Shown one piece after another: positions 1 to 7,608 of a stretch of DNA of 36,828 bases. The number at the start of each line of letters is the position of its first letter. Position 1 is the first letter of the stretch. The stretch covers positions 1-36,828 of the forward strand of contig JBGRQB010000020.1 of NCBI GenBank assembly GCA_041725875.1, written 5' to 3'. The notes beneath the pieces are model-generated. The model saw nothing but the letters and a program-made list of their open reading frames with translations, was not told the DNA's origin and did no database searches. The position numbers were made by a program, and so were the translations under genes. This DNA comes from JBGRQB01 sp041725875. GTDB taxonomy: Bacteria > Bacteroidota > Ignavibacteria > Ignavibacteriales > Melioribacteraceae.

Positions 1-9
1 AGATCATAA

Positions 10-351
10 TCATATTTCATTTTCAATTTCCTGATTTTCTGTCTTAGTTTTAACTTTTTTGTAAGTCGAGTAAGCTCCTGCAACAACCAGCAGAATTATA
101 AATAAATAGACCCAGAATGGAACATTTTTCCCTGCTATTATTAAATAAAGATAGGCCGAGATAAAGAAAAACCCTGTTGAAAAAAGAGGTAAAACTATAG
201 ATTTTTTCCTTCGCAGATTCTTCACAAGCCAGCCGAGCGAAAGTGTAAAAAACGGAATTGCTCCCACATAAATAGCCCCGAAAATAATCGGATTTACACC
301 ATATTCAGCTCCAAGACCAAAAAACCATTCTTTAATTGCTACAAAATCCAT
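10..351 (-). CDS. small three-helix membrane protein, last gene of arsenosugar operon
   Basis: This 113-residue protein has no recognised domain. Three hydrophobic segments are visible at about residues 19-40, 51-72 and 77-96. A basic loop (RRKK) follows the first, and a charged, Glu/Lys-rich tail ends the protein, so it should sit in the inner membrane. I start it at the ATG at 349-351, which has a strong AGGAGA ribosome site just upstream. A longer reading from 381 would run into arsS and has no such site. Its start lies about 8 bases after the arsS stop, so it is almost certainly co-transcribed and possibly translationally coupled. Position suggests transport or membrane anchoring for the arsenosugar pathway, but nothing in the sequence proves that. 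Confidence 0.75.
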   Translation of the reverse strand: MDFVAIKEWFFGLGAEYGVNPIIFGAIYVGAIPFFTLSLGWLVKNLRRKKSIVLPLFSTGFFFISAYLYLIIAGKNVPFWVYLFIILLVVAGAYSTYKKVKTKTENQEIENEI

Positions 352-359
352 TTTATCTC

Positions 360-1343
360 CTAAGCTGTTTCTCCGCCGCAACTGCTGCCGGAACCTGCCG
401 TACAGCCAAAACAGTGAGAATCAAATTTTATATCGCGGTTCATTAATTCATCAAAATCAAAATTAAACACTGTATACTCTTTCCCGTTTTTAATCTGCAT
501 ACCAAGCATCTGATTAAAATCGCAGTCATACAACTTTCCGTCATAACCGACACTTATCAGATTTCTGCACATAATTCCCTCGGCTGCTGACGGATTAAAC
601 GCCTGAACCAGCTTGTCCATATATTCTGTCAGACAACCTTTTCTTTCCAGTTCCATTTTAAATCTGTTGATAGGCATATTTGTAATTACGTACAAATCGT
701 TAAAATAGATTCCAAACTTTGTTTCCAGTTCAGATTGAAATCTGCTTTTCAGCTCGCACTGCGAAGCCGGTAAAAAAGCTCCTGCCGGATTGTAAACCAG
801 ATTAAGCTGCAAACCTGTGCCTCCAATTCCAAAACCTTCTTTATTCAAAAGTTTGATACTTTCTATACTTTTTTCAAAAACTCCTTTTCCACGCTGATTA
901 TCAGTAAAAAACTTCTGATAATAAGGCAAAGAAGAAACCACCTCTACCTTGTTTTCCCTAAAAAACCGGGGAAGATATTCCATTGAGTTTTTGGTTAAAG
1001 GGTGCTGATCCAAAGTTACAGTCAGGTTATGCCGCACCATAACGTGTTTTTTTGCTTTTCTTGCTTCTGTTACAAAAAAGTCGAACATCGGATTTAATTC
1101 AGGCGCTCCTCCTGTAAGATCGAGATTTTTAATCTGGTCATATTTGTTAAGAATCTCGAGACATTTCAGAATTGTTTTTTCATTCATTTGTTCTTTTCTT
1201 TTGGGAGAAGCGTTTACGTGACAATGTTTGCAGGCCTGATTACATAAACGCGTAATGTTCACCTGCAAAGTATCAATTGCAACAGGATTGCAGCTTAACT
1301 TATGTTTATCTATTTTACTACGAAAACTATATTCAAAACTCAT
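360..1343 (-). CDS. arsS: arsenosugar biosynthesis radical SAM protein ArsS
   Basis: 327 residues. The radical SAM [4Fe-4S] motif CxxxCxxC is at Cys34, Cys38 and Cys41 (TRLCNQACKHCH), and the SAM-binding GG motif is in LDLTGGAPEL near residue 78. The C-terminal half has the DUF3641-type pattern of extra cysteines: Cys259, Cys274 and a terminal HCFGCTAGSGSSCGG cluster (Cys311, Cys314, Cys322). This combination is characteristic of ArsS. Family knowledge: ArsS follows ArsM and uses SAM chemistry to add a ribose-derived 5'-deoxyadenosyl group to methylated arsenic, an early step to arsenosugars. Some relatives are selenoproteins; here only Cys codons are seen. It lies 23 bases after the AhpD-like gene and ends just before the small membrane gene. 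No ArsM methyltransferase is within the window. Confidence 0.93.
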   Translation of the reverse strand: MSFEYSFRSKIDKHKLSCNPVAIDTLQVNITRLCNQACKHCHVNASPKRKEQMNEKTILKCLEILNKYDQIKNLDLTGGAPELNPMFDFFVTEARKAKKHVMVRHNLTVTLDQHPLTKNSMEYLPRFFRENKVEVVSSLPYYQKFFTDNQRGKGVFEKSIESIKLLNKEGFGIGGTGLQLNLVYNPAGAFLPASQCELKSRFQSELETKFGIYFNDLYVITNMPINRFKMELERKGCLTEYMDKLVQAFNPSAAEGIMCRNLISVGYDGKLYDCDFNQMLGMQIKNGKEYTVFNFDFDELMNRDIKFDSHCFGCTAGSGSSCGGETA

Positions 1344-1366
1344 TAATTATCCATCTCCATTCTTCG

Positions 1367-1702
1367 TTATCCGGCTCCGAGTTTGTCCAGTTTGTTCAGC
1401 ATCTGCACGCCATGCACCAGATCAATTCCCGCATCCATTGCAGCTGCAACGTGAATTGCTTCTGTCATTTCATCCGGGTTTGAACCGCTTTCCAGACAAG
1501 CAGTTGTGTAAGCATCAATGCAATAGGGACATTGTTTTGAATGAGCCACAGCCAATGCTATCAGGGCTTTTTCTCTTTTTGTTAAAGCGCCGTCTTTGCC
1601 GGTAACTTCATTATAATAATCGAAAAATTTGTCCATCAACTCTTTTCTGAACTTTCCAACTTCTGCAAATTTTCCTAAATCTTTACTTTCGTAATAGTTC
1701 AT
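1367..1702 (-). CDS. arsenosugar biosynthesis-associated peroxidase-like protein (AhpD/CMD family)
   Basis: 111 residues, a single carboxymuconolactone decarboxylase/AhpD fold. The redox pair is Cys58-Pro-Tyr-Cys61 in HSKQCPYCIDAY, with Glu44 and His54 at the positions of the AhpD proton relay. The length and the N-terminal MNYYESKDLGKF match the small AhpD-like subfamily that travels with ArsS. The proposed role is peroxidase-like or thiol redox, perhaps protecting or reducing arsenic intermediates; the true substrate is unknown. The start at 1702 follows a good GGAGG site (about 1707-1711) and comes 13 bases after the DUF547 gene stop, so it is operonic. A generic AhpD reductant of peroxiredoxin is the alternative, but the neighbourhood favours the arsenosugar assignment. 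Confidence 0.9.
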   Translation of the reverse strand: MNYYESKDLGKFAEVGKFRKELMDKFFDYYNEVTGKDGALTKREKALIALAVAHSKQCPYCIDAYTTACLESGSNPDEMTEAIHVAAAMDAGIDLVHGVQMLNKLDKLGAG

Positions 1703-1715
1703 TTAACCTCCGGTT

Positions 1716-2474
1716 TTATTCGTTCAGACTCCAGTTGTAATCAAGGTGTTCTATCTCCCAATCTGTTAAATCAGGATTTTCTGCTTTGAATGAATCTGGC
1801 AAAAATTTGTAGATAAACGCCAGAATTTCATTATCATCGTCGCCAAAATCATCATCAAACCAGCTGAAAATTTTGGATATGTAAACAGTTTTATTTTCTG
1901 CATCAAATCGATTTTTCAGCTCATTTCCTAAAAATATTTTTCCCTGATCATCAAGCTGCTGATTTAGGATATCTCCTTGATAAGCTTCCGGGCGAAGCGG
2001 CGGACAACTTTTTGAAGCACAGACAAGCGCAAAATGAGCTCGCGGTTCTGCAAATTCGGGTCTTATTATATCGTGCTCAATTTCGTTTAATGTTATTGTT
2101 TTTCCATTTATAACAATGAAATCGTCGTCCCAGACTGTGGTTCCCAATACGGTTCCTATTATTAATCCGCCTGAATGAAGATCATTTATACTTTCCAGCG
2201 GATAATTATCGCAAATTACTTTTAAAGTAAAAGCGTTGTAGGCATTTATCCAAAAAGAGAGAAGATTTTGTTTGTCAGAAATTGTGTCAGGGTCTGTTTT
2301 TGACAAAATTTTAAGATATTCAGTCAATCTGCCGTCATCTTTAAGTTCTTTATAATTTACTTTTCCGTTTGAAACATAATCTTGCAATATTTCTGTAAAG
2401 AGTGAATGATTTTGCGCCTGAGTAAATGACAAAATCAGAATTGAAAAGAATATCAGATTTTTAATTATTTTCAT
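1716..2474 (-). CDS. exported DUF547 domain protein
   Basis: 252 residues with an N-terminal signal peptide (hydrophobic stretch 6-18, likely cut after TQA20). The DUF547 core spans about residues 65-180: LLSFWINAYNAFTLKVI, the TLNEIEHDIIRP segment, and the conserved ALVCASKSCPPLRPEAY block with its Cys pair. DUF547 has no settled biochemical role. Its folded core contains conserved His, Cys and Asn residues suggesting an enzyme-like site. It should act in the periplasm. The start at 2474 overlaps the end of the glycosyltransferase gene by 14 bases, implying translational coupling. DUF547 genes are recurrent neighbours of arsenosugar-type genes, so a part in the export or modification of the product is plausible but unproven. 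Confidence 0.85.
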   Translation of the reverse strand: MKIIKNLIFFSILILSFTQAQNHSLFTEILQDYVSNGKVNYKELKDDGRLTEYLKILSKTDPDTISDKQNLLSFWINAYNAFTLKVICDNYPLESINDLHSGGLIIGTVLGTTVWDDDFIVINGKTITLNEIEHDIIRPEFAEPRAHFALVCASKSCPPLRPEAYQGDILNQQLDDQGKIFLGNELKNRFDAENKTVYISKIFSWFDDDFGDDDNEILAFIYKFLPDSFKAENPDLTDWEIEHLDYNWSLNE

Positions 2475-3798
2475 TTGTAAACTCCAGATTCTCCAGCCAA
2501 ATTTTAACAGGATGATATTTATTTCTATTTTGCTCTGCCCAGATTTTCAGATCATCAAAGTAATCTACATCTCTCAGAACTGGCGATAAAGCGTATGTTA
2601 AACCGGCTTTCTCTATTTTTGTGATTGTCTGTTCTAAAACTCTTTCAGTACTCCATTCGATATCATCGAAGATCATTTTATGTAATTTATTCATTCCTAT
2701 CAGGTAATAACCGCCGTCGCAGGAGGGGCCAATTACAATATCACACTCATTCAATTTTTCAAATGCCTGCTGAATAATATCGGAAGAAATATCTGGAATA
2801 TCTGTCCCGAGGATGACAATTCTGTCAAATTTTCTCAAAATTTTATCAGCAGCATTTTGCATTTTTACGCCCAGATCTGTCCCCTGCTGTACTTCAATTC
2901 TAAAGTCATCTCCCAGCCAGTCTTTTGATTTTGATATATCTTTGTTTTCGGTAATAAATGCGAATTTAGTTGTTTTTTCCAGTTTTTTAGTCTCTTCAAA
3001 ACAATGCTCGCAGCAAATTTTGTAAAAATCGATGGCATTTTTTTCACCAATTGATTTTGCAAGTCGGGTCTTAACCTTCCCGCTTTCCGGGAATCGTGTA
3101 AACAACACCACAGCATTTTTAATCGATTTTTTGCCTGCGTAAATTTCTTTTAACCGAAGGTGATCAATTCCGAAATAAAATCCCAAAATCATAAAAAAGT
3201 TAAGAATTTGCTGCTTTATGATTCCGTTTTTCTCAAATCGTCTGGCAGATGTAACAACATAAGCAGGAAGAGATTTTATTCTGATCTTTTTCCTGATTTT
3301 CCGAAAAAGCTCCACATCTTCAAAAATCTGCCATTCCGGAAATCCACCTACCTGAGTGTAAAGTTCACGATTAACAACAAATCCCTGATCTCCAAATGAA
3401 GAAAAGAGTGAATCGAAACGGGTAAACCAGCCATACAAATTGTAAAGAAGTCTGTTTTCATCAAATTTCATTCTGAAAGTAGCTGCTCTAATTCCCTTTG
3501 AAAATCCCTCTTCTATAACCTGAAAACCATCCGAGGGGAAAATTGTGTCTCCATGTAAAAAAATAAGAAGGTCTCCCTTACTTGCATTTACACCGGAAAC
3601 AAACTGCACTCCTCTTCCCGGTTTAGAGTTAATTACTTTTACATTTTCAGATTTTGCAATTTCAACTGTTTTATCACTGCTTCCGCCATCGGAAATTATT
3701 ATCTCGTAATTATCCTTTTTTGCCGCCTGTTTAACACTTTTTATTACGGAAAGGCTCTGTAGTTCTTCGTTATAAGTGATGATTATAATTGAATACAT
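2461..3798 (-). CDS. bifunctional arsenosugar-type glycosyltransferase (GT2-like plus DUF2064-like fusion)
   Basis: 445 residues, two nucleotide-sugar transferase domains in one chain. Residues 1-225 are a GT2-type domain: IIIITYNEE at the N-terminus, DGGSSDKT at 37-44, GRGVQ at 61-65, LHGDT near 81-85 (metal-binding), and the SARRFEKNG...FYFGI tail of the TIGR04283 subfamily. Residues 228-440 are a GtA/DUF2064-type domain (TIGR04282-like): VLFTRFPESGKVKTRLAKS, ILGTDIP and GPSCDGGYYLIGM. In other genomes the two are often separate adjacent genes annotated as arsenosugar biosynthesis glycosyltransferases. The product probably attaches or builds the sugar aglycone; donor and acceptor are unknown. 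It is the promoter-proximal gene of the operon. Its ribosome site is weak. The 3' end overlaps the DUF547 gene. Confidence 0.88.
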   Translation of the reverse strand: MYSIIIITYNEELQSLSVIKSVKQAAKKDNYEIIISDGGSSDKTVEIAKSENVKVINSKPGRGVQFVSGVNASKGDLLIFLHGDTIFPSDGFQVIEEGFSKGIRAATFRMKFDENRLLYNLYGWFTRFDSLFSSFGDQGFVVNRELYTQVGGFPEWQIFEDVELFRKIRKKIRIKSLPAYVVTSARRFEKNGIIKQQILNFFMILGFYFGIDHLRLKEIYAGKKSIKNAVVLFTRFPESGKVKTRLAKSIGEKNAIDFYKICCEHCFEETKKLEKTTKFAFITENKDISKSKDWLGDDFRIEVQQGTDLGVKMQNAADKILRKFDRIVILGTDIPDISSDIIQQAFEKLNECDIVIGPSCDGGYYLIGMNKLHKMIFDDIEWSTERVLEQTITKIEKAGLTYALSPVLRDVDYFDDLKIWAEQNRNKYHPVKIWLENLEFTNENN

Positions 3799-3875
3799 AG
3801 AATATTTTCAGTCTTAATAATATGAATTGTAATATTCGAGCAACTGACAGATAAATTTAATTTTAGCCATAAATA

Positions 3876-3931
3876 CCCCTGACAAAAAAACAGGGGAAAA
3901 AAATTGCACAATTTTATATATTTAACAGGGG
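3876..3931. promoter_or_regulatory. three CAGGGG sites in divergent intergenic region
   Basis: The 256-bp gap between the two divergent operons holds CCCCTG at 3876-3881, CAGGGG at 3891-3896 and CAGGGG at 3926-3931. The first two form an inverted pair with a 9-base A-rich spacer. The first and third share the longer core CAGGGGTA, on opposite strands. The gap is otherwise A+T-rich, so three G4 blocks stand out. No T-run follows the hairpin on either strand, so it is not a normal terminator. A regulator binding site serving one or both operons is an inference. Confidence 0.4.
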
Positions 3932-4054
3932 TAAAACTTTATTTGGTCGTATTAATTGATGTTCCTTGGAAATTCGATAAAAATGATGGTACCACATACA
4001 TAGTTTGGTTTTAAAACCAGTTTTTCACTAATATTTCTTCATAAGGAGGTAATA

Positions 4055-5863
4055 ATGAAAAAGTTATACCATTTATTTTTTATCGTGCTGCTATTTGCTT
4101 CACTACAAGCACAGACATTGCTAACTGAAGATTTCAGTGCAAACAAAATGGCTCCGGACGGATGGACCATTGAGGGCAAAACAGATAATTGGTTAATTAA
4201 AAACACAACCAACGCCGGCGGTACGGCTCCCGAATGTGCATTCTGGTACACTCCTTCGGGAAATGGTACTTTCAGACTTGTCTCCCCTAAAATTAATACC
4301 GAAAACAAAAATTTGCTTACACTGGCTTTTAAGCAATATTTTTACAACTGGTCTACAAACAATTACAAATTTGGAGTTGCAACAAAATCAGGCTCAAGTG
4401 ATTGGAAAGTTTTGTGGGAAGTTATCACCAGCGATAAAATTCCGAAAGAAACAAAAAATTTAGATATAACCGAAAATCTTAATTCATCAGATTTTCAATT
4501 TTGTTTCTTTTACGAAGGAAATCCTGATGACATGTATGTATGGAATATTGATGATATTTCACTGGAATCTCCGTTAAATAGTGATGCAAAGGTTGAAACG
4601 ATTGATATCACTAAAAATGTAAAAGTAGCCACTCCTGTAACTCCAAAAGCTACAATAAAAAATAATGGAATGGTTAGTGCTTCATTTCCTGTTATTTTAG
4701 ATATTTTTCAAGGAGAGCAGAAACTTTTTAGTCAAACAATTCAAGTAGACGATCTTGCTTCAAAACAAACAAAACTATTAACTTTTGATTCATTCACCCC
4801 AACTGAATCTAACAAGCTTTTCAAAGTTATTGTTTGTTCAGATCTCAACAATGACGGTGAAAAATCAAACGATACCTGTGTAACTTATTTTAATACTAAT
4901 GTAACAGCAAAAAAAATTGTCTGGGAAAGCTTTACAAATACATCCTGCGGACCTTGTGCCGGAGCAAATCCCACACATGAAAAAGTTATTTCAAACAATC
5001 CAGATAATATTGTACCAATGTTTTTACATGTAAGCTGGCCTTCAAATCAAGATCCGTTTTATGTTCCTGCCTCTTCTTTGCTAAACGCCCGTACTCAATA
5101 TTACGGAATTCAGGGTGTTCCAAGTGTTGTATTAAATGGAAAAAAATCAAGCTCGACAGGAAGCGAGATAGGGTTAGCTAATGAAATAAATCATGAACTC
5201 TCAAACTTTTCAGCTTTAAAAATGACTCTTTCTGACAATTTAAGCGGAAACACCTGGAACTGTACAGTTAATATCGAAGTCATTGGAGGATTAGAACCAG
5301 GTGATTATAAATTACACGTCGGAGTTACCGAAAGTGACCTTTCCTTTAATGCACCAAATGGTGAAAAACATTTTAACTGGGTGCTCAGAAATATGTATCC
5401 TTCAGAAACAGGAACAGCTTTAACTCTTACAGAGGGTGCAACAATTACAAAAAACATTGCCTGTAATCTGGATGCATCCTGGAAAAAAGACAAACTTGAA
5501 ATTTTTGCATTTATTCAAAATGATAATACAAAAGAGATTTTGCAAGCTGAAAAAATTGTCAGCTACACTGATATAAATGATGAAATTTCAGACCTGCCAG
5601 AAGTATACTCACTGTCACAAAACTATCCTAATCCTTTTAATCCTTCCACTGTAATAAAATATGATTTAGTGGAAACTTCTAAAGTAAAATTGGTTATTTA
5701 CGATATTTTAGGCAGAAAAGTAAAAACTCTGGTTGATAAAACACAAGATGCAGGAAGTTACAAAGTAAACTTTGATGCAAAAGGAATCGCTTCCGGAGTC
5801 TATTTCTATAAAATTGTGGCCGGCGAATTCTCAGATATCAAAAAAATGTTATTTATTAAATAA
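4055..5863 (+). CDS. T9SS-exported protein with Omp28-type thioredoxin domain
   Basis: 602 residues. A signal peptide (1-19, cut near LQAQ) is followed by a jellyroll 'choice-of-anchor/cleaved-adhesin-like' region at about 22-172 (LLTEDFSANKMAPDGWTI, VWNIDDISLES). A beta-sandwich at about 175-285 resembles a CARDB/Ig-like spacer. The Omp28-related thioredoxin-fold domain (about 287-500) has active site Cys298-Gly-Pro-Cys301 (TSCGPC) and a cis-Pro loop GVPSVVL near 354-360. Residues 519-602 are a T9SS type A sorting domain (SQNYPNPFNPST, GVYFYKI, final KKMLFIK). It should be secreted across the outer membrane and retained at the surface. CGPC is the canonical thioredoxin motif, so a true dithiol-disulfide activity is plausible. 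It has a strong AAGGAGG ribosome site and heads a five-gene operon. Confidence 0.88.
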   Translation: MKKLYHLFFIVLLFASLQAQTLLTEDFSANKMAPDGWTIEGKTDNWLIKNTTNAGGTAPECAFWYTPSGNGTFRLVSPKINTENKNLLTLAFKQYFYNWSTNNYKFGVATKSGSSDWKVLWEVITSDKIPKETKNLDITENLNSSDFQFCFFYEGNPDDMYVWNIDDISLESPLNSDAKVETIDITKNVKVATPVTPKATIKNNGMVSASFPVILDIFQGEQKLFSQTIQVDDLASKQTKLLTFDSFTPTESNKLFKVIVCSDLNNDGEKSNDTCVTYFNTNVTAKKIVWESFTNTSCGPCAGANPTHEKVISNNPDNIVPMFLHVSWPSNQDPFYVPASSLLNARTQYYGIQGVPSVVLNGKKSSSTGSEIGLANEINHELSNFSALKMTLSDNLSGNTWNCTVNIEVIGGLEPGDYKLHVGVTESDLSFNAPNGEKHFNWVLRNMYPSETGTALTLTEGATITKNIACNLDASWKKDKLEIFAFIQNDNTKEILQAEKIVSYTDINDEISDLPEVYSLSQNYPNPFNPSTVIKYDLVETSKVKLVIYDILGRKVKTLVDKTQDAGSYKVNFDAKGIASGVYFYKIVAGEFSDIKKMLFIK

Positions 5864-5878
5864 AATATAGGTACCAAG

Positions 5879-6847
5879 TTGAAACATCTTGTATTAATAA
5901 CTCTTTTGCTTACTTTTTTAACCGGATGTAAAACCAATCCTCCTGTTTCTGTGGAAGTGGTAAAAGGAAAAATAGAAATTACTGCAAACATTCAAGGTGC
6001 CAAAATTTTTGTTAATGGTTCAGATAGCGGGAATTTAACTCCCGCTACTCTGGAGCTGACACCTGGAAAATATACTTTCAAGCTTACAAAAGATGGTTAT
6101 TCGGATGTTGAAAAGGAATATACTATTGTTGGAAATCAGGCCATAAGTGCAGTGTTTGAACTTACGGAAGTAAGTGTTTCAAAAATTGTTCTGCTGGAAG
6201 ATTTTGCAAATGTCAGTTGCGATCCCTGTGTAATTTCAAACAAAATATTACATAGTTTGTCTGAAAAGTATAAAAACAGAATTGCAATTGTAAAATTTCC
6301 GGTGAATTTCCCTTCACCCAACGATCCTTTCTATCTGCACGCAAAAGATTATGCAGGAAAAAGAAGCAGTTATTATAAAATATTTTCTGCCCCGACAGTA
6401 ATAGCGGATGGTACAACCAGACCAATTGCAACAGATTCAACTTCAATTATCAATGCAATTGAGAGTAATCTGGCAAAAATTCCTTATTTCAATATTTCGG
6501 TTACTAAAACTGTGGCAAACAGTCAGTTATCTGTAAATGTTGCTTTAGACAAATTCTCAGATGCATTGGAAAATCTGGAAAATGTGATAATTCACACTGT
6601 AATAATTGAAAAAAGGATAGAATTTCAATCTCCTCCCGGTTCAAACGGCGAAAAAATATTTTATGATGTAATGAGAAAAATGCTTCCTGATGCTGACGGG
6701 ACTCCATTAAATCTGGTAAACAATAAACAGACAATCTCTACTTCGGTTGCAACAGATCCGCTTTGGAATAAAGATCAGCTGCAAGTGATTGTTTATGTAC
6801 AAAACAAAATAACAAAAGAAATTTATCAGGCAGCAATTTCTGATTAA
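5879..6847 (+). CDS. lipoprotein with PEGA and Omp28-type thioredoxin domains
   Basis: 322 residues. A lipobox LTGC with Cys17 marks a lipoprotein. A PEGA domain covers about residues 25-95 (GAKIFVNGSDSG, PGKYTFKLTKDGY), a fold common in surface and cell-envelope proteins. An Omp28-like thioredoxin domain follows at about 100-320, with Cys114-Asp-Pro-Cys117 and a cis-Pro loop at SAPTVIADG (Pro172). It resembles the thioredoxin domain of the preceding protein (NDPFY... and the FYDVMRKMLPDADGTPL block versus FNWVLRNMYPSETGTAL), so the two are paralogues with different anchors. The start is a TTG at 5879, 15 bases after the previous stop, preceded by a modest AGG. The next in-frame start would lose the signal peptide. 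No sorting domain is present. Confidence 0.85.
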   Translation: MKHLVLITLLLTFLTGCKTNPPVSVEVVKGKIEITANIQGAKIFVNGSDSGNLTPATLELTPGKYTFKLTKDGYSDVEKEYTIVGNQAISAVFELTEVSVSKIVLLEDFANVSCDPCVISNKILHSLSEKYKNRIAIVKFPVNFPSPNDPFYLHAKDYAGKRSSYYKIFSAPTVIADGTTRPIATDSTSIINAIESNLAKIPYFNISVTKTVANSQLSVNVALDKFSDALENLENVIIHTVIIEKRIEFQSPPGSNGEKIFYDVMRKMLPDADGTPLNLVNNKQTISTSVATDPLWNKDQLQVIVYVQNKITKEIYQAAISD

Positions 6848-6888
6848 ATAAAGGTAATTACTATTAATAATAAATTGATGAGGTTATA

Positions 6889-7608
6889 ATGAAAAAACTT
6901 TTACTACTTCTTGCTGTTATGTCAGCAATTATTTCTGCTCAATCTTTTTCGGTAACCACACACGGACTTGCAAAAACAGATACTCTGGGTTCGGAAATAA
7001 TATTTGATTTATCAGTCAAAAACACCGGCTCAACAGCCCTTACTCTTGCTATTGTAAGAGAACAAAACAATCTTCCGGCTCAATGGACTTCCTCTTTATG
7101 TTTCACTTCCTGTTTTGCTCCGTTTCTTGATACAATAAAAACAACTCCAGATTTCGGATCAAATCCTGTTCAGCCCGGAGATTCCATTAAAGTTTCTCTG
7201 CATGTGTTCCCTGTTACCACACTTGGAACCGGAAATGTTCAATTAAAAATTATAAACACCGAAGCTGTTTCCAATTTTAAAGTTCTTAATTTTGAAGCAA
7301 AAGCAGAACAAACCACAGATATATTTGAAACAAATCCTGAACTTGAATCATATTTTCTATCTCAAAATTACCCGAATCCGTTTAATCCTTCTACAAAAAT
7401 TAAATTCGGACTCCAAAAAGAAGGTGATGTAAAAATAGAAGTTTTTAACATTTTAGGTCAAAAAGTAGCTGTTTTGATGGATGAATATCTTTCAGCAGGT
7501 GCTTATACAGTCGATTTCAAAGCTCAAAATTTATCAAGCGGTGTTTATATCTACAGAATAAAAGCTGATCAATTTGTCGAAATCCGTAAAATGATTCTGG
7601 AGAAATAA
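6889..7608 (+). CDS. small T9SS-exported protein with Ig-like domain and Cys pair
   Basis: 239 residues. Signal peptide 1-18 (IISAQS). A single Ig-like beta domain covers about 20-140, with Cys71 and Cys75 in the pattern WTSSLCFTSCFAP; a short CxxxC loop of this kind could form a disulfide or bind metal. Residues 155-239 are a T9SS type A sorting domain (SQNYPNPFNPST ... IRKMILEK), closely similar to the one on the 602-residue protein upstream. It should end up at the cell surface. A GAGG site precedes the ATG. Its TAA overlaps the ATG of the TlpA gene by one base (TAATG), so the two are translationally coupled. It has no thioredoxin fold, so it may be a substrate or partner of the flanking redox proteins; that is inference. 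Confidence 0.82.
   Translation: MKKLLLLLAVMSAIISAQSFSVTTHGLAKTDTLGSEIIFDLSVKNTGSTALTLAIVREQNNLPAQWTSSLCFTSCFAPFLDTIKTTPDFGSNPVQPGDSIKVSLHVFPVTTLGTGNVQLKIINTEAVSNFKVLNFEAKAEQTTDIFETNPELESYFLSQNYPNPFNPSTKIKFGLQKEGDVKIEVFNILGQKVAVLMDEYLSAGAYTVDFKAQNLSSGVYIYRIKADQFVEIRKMILEK

Noticed and set aside
1255..1605. Open frame on the plus strand of 116 codons
   Set aside because: It runs antisense across the ends of arsS and the AhpD-like gene, both of which have clear motifs and ribosome sites; its own translation has no recognisable domain.
3876..3896. Possible terminator hairpin CCCCTG/CAGGGG
   Set aside because: No T-run follows on either strand, and it lies upstream of both divergent operons, so a regulatory role is more likely.
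4039..4308. 89-codon minus-strand frame opposite the Omp28-type gene start
   Set aside because: It covers the signal peptide and anchor domain coding of the plus-strand gene and has no ribosome site or domain.
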